From Christensenellaceae bacterium (lineage in GTDB: Bacteria; Bacillota; Clostridia; Christensenellales; UBA1242), in the NCBI GenBank assembly GCA_031256235.1, contig JAIRQZ010000017.1:1-45145 (forward strand): a stretch of DNA of 45,145 nucleotides, written 5' to 3'. The notes under the pieces are model-generated. The model did no database searches. It worked only from the letters and a program-made list of their open reading frames with translations, and was not told where the DNA came from. The position numbers were made by a program, and so were the translations under genes. Within the stretch, counting starts at the first letter, position 1. Every line of letters starts with the position of its first letter. Positions 1-8,472 of the stretch are shown piece by piece.

Positions 1-70
1 CATTTCTTTTAAAACCCGACTCGGTTTTGCACTGCACAAAAAGAACAAAGTTAACAATACAAAACAAAAA

Positions 71-113
71 GATAACCCGACGAATAACCCAATGGCTCGT
101 CGGGCCTTTTTGC
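71..113. terminator. Putative bidirectional hairpin terminator (CCCGACGA...TCGTCGGG) downstream of the V-ATPase operon
   Basis: Perfect 8-bp inverted repeat 76-83/97-104; T-rich on the minus-strand exit side (ttatctttttgtttt) and cctttttg on the plus-strand side. Confidence 0.6.
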
Positions 114-115
114 GG

Positions 116-155
116 TGCGCGGGCCGCCGAAGGCGTGACACGTGACACGGCCCGC
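116..155. other. GC-rich hairpin immediately after the subunit D stop codon
   Basis: gcgcgggcc ... ggcccgcgc inverted repeat around an inner gccgaaggc hairpin and a cgtgaca direct repeat. Confidence 0.5.
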
Positions 156-157
156 GC

Positions 158-790
158 CTAATTTTCGCCCTGATTTTCCAGGACCTCTTTGACCTTCATC
201 AATCTGACAAGATTCCCGCGCTCGTTCTCTGAAAGTTTCAACGTTATCTCGCGGATGTTTTTCGTGAACCCGGGAATCACCGAATACTCAAGCGCATTGA
301 TGCGCTGTCGCAACAGTCCAAGGTTGCGCTCAATCATCGCACAACTTTTCTGTATACCCGCAAGGGCCACAAGTTTGTCCATGACACCCTGCAATGTGTG
401 TACGGCCCGCTCGAAACTTTGCGGGGTAGTGGCAAATATTGCCTGCGACTCGGCCTCGCGGGTAAGTGTAATGACAGGCACTTCCAGCCCCATGATATTT
501 TTGGTCTTGGCATTGACCTCGTACTCGTGACGCAAAGCCCGAATCGCGTTGTCAACTTCGGTTGGACTCATACGCGCACGACTGTCCATGAAGTAATGAA
601 CTGCCCGTGCAACCTCGGCGCTCACGGTCGCGCGCAAAGCATCCCGTTGCCTTACAAGGTCTTGCAAGATTCGCGTCATCTCATCCTGTTTGTTCTTAAG
701 CAATTTATGCCCGCGCATTGCAACTTTCCTGCGGGCAATTTGGTTCGTGCGCTCGATTCGGGTCGGACTGATTTGTTGCGTAACGCTCAT
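158..790 (-). CDS. ntpD: V-type ATP synthase subunit D
   Basis: 210 aa, N-terminus [31 protein letters not shown] typical of subunit D; last gene of the V-ATPase operon. Confidence 0.93.
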   Translation of the reverse strand: MSVTQQISPTRIERTNQIARRKVAMRGHKLLKNKQDEMTRILQDLVRQRDALRATVSAEVARAVHYFMDSRARMSPTEVDNAIRALRHEYEVNAKTKNIMGLEVPVITLTREAESQAIFATTPQSFERAVHTLQGVMDKLVALAGIQKSCAMIERNLGLLRQRINALEYSVIPGFTKNIREITLKLSENERGNLVRLMKVKEVLENQGEN

Positions 791-2169
791 CGGTCGCCCG
801 TCCCTTCATAGTACTTGTCCAAATGTTTATCCTTTATACGGCGCAACTCTTCACGAGGCAAGATTCGCAACAGTGCCCACCCTAAATCCAACGTCTCGGC
901 AATCGTGCGGTTTACATTGAAACTTTGGTTAAGGTACCGTTTTTCAAATTCCTCCGCGAACGTGCAATACAACTTGTCGGTGGCGTCAAGCGCACTGTCG
1001 CCCAAGATTGTCGAAAGTTCCTTCGCGTCCTTGCCTTTCGCATACGCCGCGAACAGTTGGTTCATTATGTCGGCATGGTCACCACGAGTCTTACCCTCGC
1101 CGATGCCCTTGTCCTTAAGGCGCGAAAGGCTTGGCAACACATCAATGGGTGGTGTAATCCCTTTTTTGTAAAGTTCCCGCGACAATACAATTTGCCCCTC
1201 GGTGATATAGCCCGTAAGGTCTGGGATAGGGTGGGTCTTGTCATCTTCGGGCATTGTAAGTATAGGGATTTGCGTGACAGAGCCAGTGCGCCCTTTGATA
1301 CATCCCGCGCGCTCGTAAAGGCTTGCCAAGTCGGTATACATATACCCAGGATAGCCTCGTCGGCTTGGGACTTCTTTACGCGCGGCCGAGATTTCGCGCA
1401 AAGCCTCGCAATAATTGGTCATATCGGTCATTATGACAAGCACGTGATAGCCAAGTTCAAATGCCAAATACTCGGCAGTCGTAAGCGCCATACGCGGAGT
1501 AGCAACGCGTTCAAGCGCAGGGTCGGACGCCAAGTTCAAATACATCACCGAATGCGCAAGTGCACCGGTTTTGGCGAAACTTTTTTTGAAATAGTCGGCC
1601 TCGTCATGCGATATCCCCATCGCGGCGAATACCACGGCAAAGTTGCTTTTGTCGTGTGACGGGACACAGGCCTGTCTTGCGATTTGCGCCGCCAACTCGG
1701 CGTGGGGCAGACCTGACATTGAAAATATCGGCAACTTTTGCCCGCGCACCAACGTGTTCAATCCGTCTATTGCGCTTATGCCCGTTTGAATGAAACTGTT
1801 GGGATAAGTCCGTGCCGCAGGATTGACCGCCGTGCCATTTATGTCTCGGTGGATTGCGCCAAGTAATCTGGCTCCGCCGTCTATGGGCCTCCCAAGGCCG
1901 TCAAACACACGCCCAAGTACATCGGGGGCAAGTGCAACGGTAAGTCCCTTGCCTTTAAAGGCCGCCTTTGCCGTGGCAATTTCCAACCCTTGGCTCGAGG
2001 TGAACAACTGTACCACTGCGGTGTCGTCGCGCAATTCCAACACCTTGCCCATACGCGTGCGCCCGCCTTGTTCCTCGATTATGACGCTTGCGTCATACCC
2101 GACGCCCTCGACGCCCGTCACGACCACAAGTGGTCCAACCGCACTTTTGATATTAGTGTAGTAACGCAT
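787..2169 (-). CDS. ntpB: V-type ATP synthase subunit B
   Basis: 460 aa; typical V-type B motifs ([73 protein letters not shown]). Confidence 0.97.
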   Translation of the reverse strand: MRYYTNIKSAVGPLVVVTGVEGVGYDASVIIEEQGGRTRMGKVLELRDDTAVVQLFTSSQGLEIATAKAAFKGKGLTVALAPDVLGRVFDGLGRPIDGGARLLGAIHRDINGTAVNPAARTYPNSFIQTGISAIDGLNTLVRGQKLPIFSMSGLPHAELAAQIARQACVPSHDKSNFAVVFAAMGISHDEADYFKKSFAKTGALAHSVMYLNLASDPALERVATPRMALTTAEYLAFELGYHVLVIMTDMTNYCEALREISAARKEVPSRRGYPGYMYTDLASLYERAGCIKGRTGSVTQIPILTMPEDDKTHPIPDLTGYITEGQIVLSRELYKKGITPPIDVLPSLSRLKDKGIGEGKTRGDHADIMNQLFAAYAKGKDAKELSTILGDSALDATDKLYCTFAEEFEKRYLNQSFNVNRTIAETLDLGWALLRILPREELRRIKDKHLDKYYEGTGDR

Positions 2170-3052
2170 ATCTCATAATCTCCTTTCGAAGCATAAACGG
2201 CTTCAATATCAAAACGTCGCCCACAAATTTTTTCGCGAACAACGTCTCAAGTTTCCCTTTGGAAGTTTCCGAATTTGCTATTATGTAACTTTTCCCGCTT
2301 GATAATGATATAAGGTTCATCATCCATTCATCATAACCCTTAAGGCAATCAAGTACAACATCCAAATCGCTGATAAATTTTTCGCCGTTATAGACCACAA
2401 GTTGCCCGAATGATTGAGGCAGATTTGAATTTGGCGCGGGCTTGATGTCATTAATGATAGCAGATTTCAAGTCAAGTAGTATCCCTCTTTCGCAATCGCA
2501 GAAGTAAGTTTCCGTCCAATCTTTTTTAATTTTGCCGATTTTGACAAGTTGCTTGAAGGCCACTATGTCGCGTTTGGTTGTAATTTTTGCTTTTAAATTT
2601 AATGTTTGGTCCAAAATTGCGGCCGTCATAAGGTGGCATAAATCACCCGTCAACAGGTGCGTGCAACCGCATTTTACGAATCTTTCGTAAACGATTGTGC
2701 ATGCACACCCAATGAATTCGATTTGGGTTTTGACTTCGGGCCGCGCAGCCCAATAATCCTCGAATCCCGCATGGTGGTCGATTACCTCGGTGACTCGGGC
2801 AAGGTCGACGATGGAATCGAATTCTTGCGCGTAGGATATGTCAAACATTACGAAACTGTCATCACGCGTGGGTGCATACTTGTCAAATTTGGGGCCAAGT
2901 TTTTTTATGCATTCGGGGATGCTTTCGTTTGCGGGCGCGGTCGTAACCGCCTTGGCAGGGCAACCCGTCGCATTTAACAACACGGCATAAGCAATACACC
3001 CCGCGTATGCGTCGATGTCAATGTATTTTCTGCCCGATGTCACGACCGTCAT
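2153..3052 (-). CDS. DHH-family phosphoesterase, family II pyrophosphatase-like, embedded in the V-ATPase operon
   Basis: [16 protein letters not shown] (motif I-like), [11 protein letters not shown] (DHH motif), [27 protein letters not shown] (motif IV-like), C-terminal RKEI similar to SRKKQ of DHHA2. Overlaps ntpA by 4 nt and ntpB by 17 nt. Confidence 0.8.
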   Translation of the reverse strand: MTVVTSGRKYIDIDAYAGCIAYAVLLNATGCPAKAVTTAPANESIPECIKKLGPKFDKYAPTRDDSFVMFDISYAQEFDSIVDLARVTEVIDHHAGFEDYWAARPEVKTQIEFIGCACTIVYERFVKCGCTHLLTGDLCHLMTAAILDQTLNLKAKITTKRDIVAFKQLVKIGKIKKDWTETYFCDCERGILLDLKSAIINDIKPAPNSNLPQSFGQLVVYNGEKFISDLDVVLDCLKGYDEWMMNLISLSSGKSYIIANSETSKGKLETLFAKKFVGDVLILKPFMLRKEIMRYALLH

Positions 3053-4629
3053 ATTGTACCTATGATTCCTTTCAATTTCTCAAATTGAGTTTTAAGCGGA
3101 GTGTATGTGTCTACCAAGTCGAACGCATTTTGGTGCAGGAAGTCTTCGCGGATTTCCTTGGCTATGCGCAATGTTTTTTTGTCTTCGTCGGATAACGAGT
3201 CCGCACCCATCAATCTTACGATTTCCTGCAACTCGGCCTCGTGTTGCAATATTTTAAGGGCTTTGGCGCGCGTCGCAACCCATTGAGGGTGGACTTGCTT
3301 TGTATAATAACTTTCCATTTTGTCGGCGTAAAGCGAGTAACTTGTCAACCAATCAATCGCGGGGAAGTGGCGCCTGTGCGCAAGCGAATACGACAAGGCC
3401 CAAAATGTTTTCACGATGCGCATGGTGGCCTGGACAATAGGCTCGGCCAAGTCGCCCCCAGGAGGCGATACCGCACCGATGGCGGTTATCGAGCCTTGCC
3501 CACCTCCCAACACCTCAACAATTCCTGCTCGTTCGTAAAATTGCGCGATGCGACTTGTCAGGTACGCGGGGTACCCCTCCTCGCCTGGAAGTTCTTCCAT
3601 ACGGCCACTCATTTCGCGCAATGCCTCGGCCCAACGGCTTGTGCTGTCGGCCATGATAGCGACATTATATCCCATGTCGCGAAAGTATTCGGCAATCGTG
3701 ATGCCTGTGTAAATGCTTGCTTCGCGCGCGGCGACGGGCATGTCCGAAGTGTTGGCAATCAATATAGTTCGCTTTATCATGGGTTGGTTGTTGCGACGGT
3801 CGACAAGTTGCGGGAATTCGTGCAATACGTCGCAAATTTCGTTACCGCGCTCGCCACAGCCGATGTAAACGACGATGTCGGCGTCGGCCCACTTTGCGAT
3901 TTGATGTTGTACGACGGTCTTACCGCTTCCGAAAGGCCCAGGAATTGCGGCGACCCCGCCTTTCGCGACAGGGAACAACGTATCGATAATGCGTTGGCCA
4001 GTGATAAGGGGTGTGGAAGGCACAAGTTTGCGTTTATATGGCCTTGGCAAGCGCACAGGCCAGACCGTAAGCATGGTGACGCCATAGGTGCCCGACACGT
4101 CGCCTTTTATTTGGGCAACGGCCTCGGTGACCGTGAAACTTCCGCTTTCGATTTTTGCGACTGTCCCGTTTATCCCTTGTGGCACCATAATGCGATGTTC
4201 GATGACTTCGTTTTCCATGACAACGCCGATAATGTCGCCCGTTGACACGTGGTCGCCAAGTGCCCGCGTGGCTTTGAACTCCCATTTTTTCTTGCGGTCA
4301 ATAGTTGGCAAAGTGATTCCTCGCGCTATTCGGTCCCCGTGCATGGCGTGGATACTTTCAAGCGGTCGCCCGATGCCGTCGTAAACCCCGCCCATAATGC
4401 CAGGCCCCATTTCCATGGACAAGGCCATACCTGTGGTGTTTACGCCGTCGCCGACCCGCAGGCCCGCGGTTTCTTCGTATACTTGGATGGACGCCTTGTC
4501 ACCGCGTAATTCGATAATTTCGCCTATAAGTTTTTGCTCGCCGACATGAACGACGTCAAACATCTTGACGTTACGCATCTTGTCGGCCACCACCAAAGGC
4601 CCCGCGATTTTGATTATTTGACCTTGCAT
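3049..4629 (-). CDS. ntpA: V-type ATP synthase subunit A (catalytic)
   Basis: 526 aa; Walker [43 protein letters not shown], non-homologous region present. Confidence 0.97.
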   Translation of the reverse strand: MQGQIIKIAGPLVVADKMRNVKMFDVVHVGEQKLIGEIIELRGDKASIQVYEETAGLRVGDGVNTTGMALSMEMGPGIMGGVYDGIGRPLESIHAMHGDRIARGITLPTIDRKKKWEFKATRALGDHVSTGDIIGVVMENEVIEHRIMVPQGINGTVAKIESGSFTVTEAVAQIKGDVSGTYGVTMLTVWPVRLPRPYKRKLVPSTPLITGQRIIDTLFPVAKGGVAAIPGPFGSGKTVVQHQIAKWADADIVVYIGCGERGNEICDVLHEFPQLVDRRNNQPMIKRTILIANTSDMPVAAREASIYTGITIAEYFRDMGYNVAIMADSTSRWAEALREMSGRMEELPGEEGYPAYLTSRIAQFYERAGIVEVLGGGQGSITAIGAVSPPGGDLAEPIVQATMRIVKTFWALSYSLAHRRHFPAIDWLTSYSLYADKMESYYTKQVHPQWVATRAKALKILQHEAELQEIVRLMGADSLSDEDKKTLRIAKEIREDFLHQNAFDLVDTYTPLKTQFEKLKGIIGTI

Positions 4630-4799
4630 AATTCGACCTCCATTATTATCGGGTAGGGCTTGTCCACATTGGCTTTCAACCCCACGGTATCCAATATCAA
4701 AGCATATTGGTCGGTATCAAGTCTGTCGGTGGGGGAATAGGTGTCCATGCCCACGACTTGGAAAATTTGGGTCAAAGTTTTATCGCCAATAATGGCCAT
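4614..4799 (-). CDS. ntpG: V-type ATP synthase subunit F, very short form (61 aa)
   Basis: [23 protein letters not shown]... resembles the N-terminal fold of subunit F; position between C and A matches the operon. Start placed at 4799, 1 nt after the subunit C stop. Confidence 0.7.
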   Translation of the reverse strand: MAIIGDKTLTQIFQVVGMDTYSPTDRLDTDQYALILDTVGLKANVDKPYPIIMEVELCKVK

Positions 4800-4800
4800 T

Positions 4801-5412
4801 CTAGAACCTGTCATATATCCCCCTTAAATCATCCATGATTTTTTCGGCGCCAAAGCCGAATTGCTTGCCAAGCAAGATTGTTTTCACGGCAATGAACTCA
4901 AGTTGCTTCAGGCAATACCAATAAAATACAAAGCCTGCGCCCTCGGTATCAAGTCGCATTTCGTATGCACGCTCCCAAAGTGCTTGGGTCGGCATTTTCT
5001 TGTCATTCGTCCACGCGTCAAGCAAGGTTTGGTAATAATTTTTGATGCTTGCGGATTTTATGGCTTTCATATTGCGCGCGATTGTATCGCAAAGTTTCGC
5101 CTCGGCAATTCTTAATGGCGCTCCAGGTGCGGTCGGAGTAATGCTGAAGTCATAAATGGCCTTGACGCATGTGCATACCGCAGGGTCGGCGCAGTTTTTC
5201 ATAAACATTCCGACCGCATCATGCCTTGCGGTTTCGATTATTTGCTCGACAGGGTGTTGCGTCCCGATGTATCCAATTTCCGCCAAGATGGTGTCGGTCA
5301 AGGTCTTTGTGGTCGCCCGTATCAATGCTTGGATGCGGGCCTTGTTAAGCATATGGGTCGCCATATGCGCCGAGACGGCAGAATTGGAATATATCATGTC
5401 GACACTTGTCAT
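4801..5412 (-). CDS. ntpC: V-type ATP synthase subunit C-like (short, 203 aa)
   Basis: Operon position E-C-F; C-terminal helix ending FGFGAEKIMDDLRGIYDRF resembles the subunit C terminus. Confidence 0.7.
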   Translation of the reverse strand: MTSVDMIYSNSAVSAHMATHMLNKARIQALIRATTKTLTDTILAEIGYIGTQHPVEQIIETARHDAVGMFMKNCADPAVCTCVKAIYDFSITPTAPGAPLRIAEAKLCDTIARNMKAIKSASIKNYYQTLLDAWTNDKKMPTQALWERAYEMRLDTEGAGFVFYWYCLKQLEFIAVKTILLGKQFGFGAEKIMDDLRGIYDRF

Positions 5413-5813
5413 TGGAACAGAATCTCCACGACTTGCTTTTCAATTTCAAGGCGCAATGTGGCCCCAAGTTCTTCGCGTGTCATCCGAAGTTCATAATTCG
5501 GTTTCTTTTCGACTTTGAAATTGTACTTTATTTTTTGCATTGCTTTGTCAAACACGTCGTCAACGATTTGTGTCTTTGCATGGAGCAGGGCAAGATTATC
5601 GCGGATGCTTTGCTCGCTTTCGTTGATTTCGCGTTCGCGAGCCTTTTCACGCTTTGCATTTTCTTTTGCGGATTTTAACAATTCCTCTTGATGCTTGTTC
5701 GCGTATTCAAGGTTTTCTTTTGCATTCTTTTTGGCGTCACGCAAAATTATGGCGGCCTCGTCTTTGGCATCTTTTAATATTCTGTCGACAAGGTTTTGGA
5801 CATCCATGCTCAT
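5409..5813 (-). CDS. ntpE: V-type ATP synthase subunit E-like (short, 134 aa)
   Basis: Lys/Glu/Ala-rich N-terminal coiled coil and position between K and C. Confidence 0.7.
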   Translation of the reverse strand: MSMDVQNLVDRILKDAKDEAAIILRDAKKNAKENLEYANKHQEELLKSAKENAKREKAREREINESEQSIRDNLALLHAKTQIVDDVFDKAMQKIKYNFKVEKKPNYELRMTREELGATLRLEIEKQVVEILFQ

Positions 5814-6274
5814 ATGGAAAGCACCGACAAAATCGAAATGATAAGTCCAAGCAGGGCAAAAAATTCGATGAAAATCGCCATTGTAATCCCACGGCCGTAA
5901 AGTTCATTTCGCTTGCCAATCATGTTAACCATAGACGCGCAAACTTTCGCTTGGGCGATTGCCGACACCATACCAACTATGGCGATAGGCAAACACGCGG
6001 CAAGTACCATCGCGCCCTCGACCGTCGTATAGCCCTTTGCATTACCCATTACGACATTTTGCAAAACCAAGAATCCAACAACGAACCCGTAAAGCGCGGC
6101 CGTCGATGGGATAAGTTGGAACACAAGCGTCTTTGTGTATTTTTCGGGCTGCTCGGAAACCAGTCCCGCACTTGCGCGCTGTACAATCGACAAGCCTATA
6201 CTTGCCCCAAGCCCACAAAGCCCAACGGCCAAAGATGCCCCCAAAATTGCCAATACATTTCCCCACATAATCAA
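5810..6274 (-). CDS. ntpK: V-type ATP synthase subunit K (membrane rotor proteolipid, two hairpins)
   Basis: 154 aa, four hydrophobic helices; LIPSTAALYGFVVGF, SAIAQAKV, and conserved Glu in TMAIFIEFFALLGLI. Confidence 0.95.
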   Translation of the reverse strand: MIMWGNVLAILGASLAVGLCGLGASIGLSIVQRASAGLVSEQPEKYTKTLVFQLIPSTAALYGFVVGFLVLQNVVMGNAKGYTTVEGAMVLAACLPIAIVGMVSAIAQAKVCASMVNMIGKRNELYGRGITMAIFIEFFALLGLIISILSVLSI

Positions 6275-8133
6275 TTTCCTCCTTTAATGATTGTGTATCT
6301 CAAATTTCCTCCAACAGGTGAAAATTGCACTCCATCACCTGTATAGAATTTAGAGAAGAATTCGATAAATTGCAAGCGTGCGCCATGAATATATGCGGAA
6401 AGCAGTCCAAGCCCCAAATTAAAGACGTGGAATAAAATCGCGACCAAGACTCCTATGGGATAGCCCACAAACGGAATTCCAAACATCATGCCTCCGATTA
6501 TGTTGCCGACATTTGCGATGACTGCGCCGACAAGCGACAACGCAAATAAACGGACGTAACTTACCGTGTCGTTAAAGTAACTTATAACCGAGTACGGATT
6601 GCTTGCCATTGTGCCAACCGCGCCTATGATTGTAATCCACATGCCGACCGTATTGATTGAATTGAAGAACCCAACGGACGGAAGCCCGAAAATGTTGAAT
6701 GCGACCTTTGGCAAAAATAACATAAGGCCGATGAAAAGTATTATGCGCGGGACGCCTTTAAGCGTTGCGCTTAAATAGTGTCCGTCGCGGAACTTTACCC
6801 ATGTGTCGATTGTTATGCCCACGCTTAATTGGATAAGTCCAAGGGCAAGCGACAGCAACATAACGTATATCGCTCCGTCCAACGGGTCGATAAGTTGCGT
6901 GCCGATTTTAAAGCCGAATACACTGCCGAATAAAAGCCCCCACACGAACGCGCTTACGGAACAAATCCCGAACAGCAACATGAATTGCTTTGTCCCGTAA
7001 CTTGGTTTTTTGAAATAAATAAAAGCGGCGACGGCGGCGCACAATACAAGCGCATATCCAAGGTCGCCAATCATCATACCAAAGAATACAAAGTAGAAGA
7101 ACGCTACAAACGGGTTTGGGTCGATGTCTCGGCTTCCTGGGTTTCCGTACATTTCGGTGACGTTACGGAACGGGGTTACAAGTGCCGAGTTTTTCAAAAG
7201 CACGGGTACATCGTCATCGGCTGTTGCGGGTTCAAACTTGCAAACGATGTCGGGCGCAACTTCGCCAAGTTTGGCTTTGACATTTTCCTGTTCGGATTGG
7301 ATAACCCAGCCGTTCAATATGTAATACTTTTGTGTTTGTAAAGTTTTTGCGACGATGTCAATCGTGTCGGCCTCGTTACAAATGTAATCGTAGTATGATT
7401 TTATGGCCCGTGCGTCTTCGGGCAATAACTTTGCGTTTTCAAGCAACTGCGCGCGCGCGGTCCCCAATTCAACATTTTCATTTTTTAAAACTTCAATCAT
7501 TGCCGTGGCCGTTTTGTCGAAATTATAAGGGCAGGGAATGAAGTCATACGAATGGATTACCTCGGCGATTTGGGCATCGTCGCGGTGGGTTGTAATGATG
7601 ACGATTTGATTCATCTTGCCACTTGGGAATGTTTGCATATTCATGTTTGCGTGAGCAAAATCCCTTGCAAGTTTTTGATACTTGACGGTAGGCAATATGC
7701 CACAAAGGATTTGGGTGTACGCACCGCTTTCAAGCAAAGAAAACGCAACTGGCAAGTTCACGTAATCGCCAAGGCCTCTTATCATTTCAAGATTCCGTAC
7801 AAGTGTTGTATGGGCATGGTTGATTTGTAGTTGAAGTTCTTCAAGTTGCGTCACGACCCGCATTGCGTCTTGTTGATATTGTGAAAAGTTGTTTAATTCG
7901 GTGTACGAGGTTTCTGCGCGCATTTTGTTATCGGGTTTCGCGATGTCAAGGGCAGTTTCAAGTCGCTTTTTAAGTCCCACCAATTCCTCGTACCTTTCAT
8001 TATCAGTGTTTGTTTTTTCCAACTTTTCATATGCGGTCATTTGAAAAGACGCCGTACCCTTAAGCGCATTAATAACGCTTCTAAGGTCGGTCTTGCTGCC
8101 TATGAAACTTGCTTTGACGAAAGGGATTCTCAT
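6271..8133 (-). CDS. ntpI: V-type ATP synthase subunit I (membrane stator)
   Basis: 620 aa; DPNPFVAFFYFVFFGMMIGDLGYALVL and SYVRLFALSLVGAVIA are characteristic subunit I motifs. Confidence 0.96.
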   Translation of the reverse strand: MRIPFVKASFIGSKTDLRSVINALKGTASFQMTAYEKLEKTNTDNERYEELVGLKKRLETALDIAKPDNKMRAETSYTELNNFSQYQQDAMRVVTQLEELQLQINHAHTTLVRNLEMIRGLGDYVNLPVAFSLLESGAYTQILCGILPTVKYQKLARDFAHANMNMQTFPSGKMNQIVIITTHRDDAQIAEVIHSYDFIPCPYNFDKTATAMIEVLKNENVELGTARAQLLENAKLLPEDARAIKSYYDYICNEADTIDIVAKTLQTQKYYILNGWVIQSEQENVKAKLGEVAPDIVCKFEPATADDDVPVLLKNSALVTPFRNVTEMYGNPGSRDIDPNPFVAFFYFVFFGMMIGDLGYALVLCAAVAAFIYFKKPSYGTKQFMLLFGICSVSAFVWGLLFGSVFGFKIGTQLIDPLDGAIYVMLLSLALGLIQLSVGITIDTWVKFRDGHYLSATLKGVPRIILFIGLMLFLPKVAFNIFGLPSVGFFNSINTVGMWITIIGAVGTMASNPYSVISYFNDTVSYVRLFALSLVGAVIANVGNIIGGMMFGIPFVGYPIGVLVAILFHVFNLGLGLLSAYIHGARLQFIEFFSKFYTGDGVQFSPVGGNLRYTIIKGGN

Positions 8134-8414
8134 TTGGGGAACCTCTTGTTGAACTCCGATATAATCAATTTTTCCGCTTTTTCCAATTTGTCTTTTGATA
8201 CTTGTAATTTTACTTGTTCAGGTTCGTGAGTGTTGCCCGCGACCGCATCAATAAGGGTTAACTTTGCTACGGCGTCCGCGACTTGGGCGTTAATTTTGTC
8301 AATCTCGGCATTTGTTTCGGCTTGTATGGTTGCAACCTTTGCGTTGGCATCCGCCACGATTTGAACTGCTTTGTCTTCTGCACTTTTTATTGCTGCAAGC
8401 ATATCTTGTAACAC
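8130..8414 (-). CDS. ntpF: V-type ATP synthase peripheral stalk subunit G/H-like
   Basis: 94-aa helical protein (IKSAEDKAVQIVADANAKVATIQAETNAEI) at the first position of the operon; GTG start. Confidence 0.8.
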   Translation of the reverse strand: MLQDMLAAIKSAEDKAVQIVADANAKVATIQAETNAEIDKINAQVADAVAKLTLIDAVAGNTHEPEQVKLQVSKDKLEKAEKLIISEFNKRFPK

Positions 8415-8448
8415 ATAAGATTGTATACTTTACAAATCATTTTTGCAA
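8415..8448 (-). promoter_or_regulatory. Predicted promoter of the V-ATPase operon: TTGCAA-17-TACAAT-5 nt-GTG
   Basis: -35 TTGCAA at 8443-8448, 17-nt spacer, -10 TACAAT at 8420-8425, start codon 5 nt downstream. Confidence 0.6.
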
Positions 8449-8472
8449 GCACGTTTTACATATCAATTATAT

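Noticed and set aside
3241-4245. 334-aa plus-strand ORF (and other long antisense ORFs such as 925..1659 and 9219..9872)
   Set aside because: Each lies antisense to a well-supported gene (ntpA, ntpB, P-type ATPase) and has low-complexity or implausible composition; a by-product of codon bias in the true genes.
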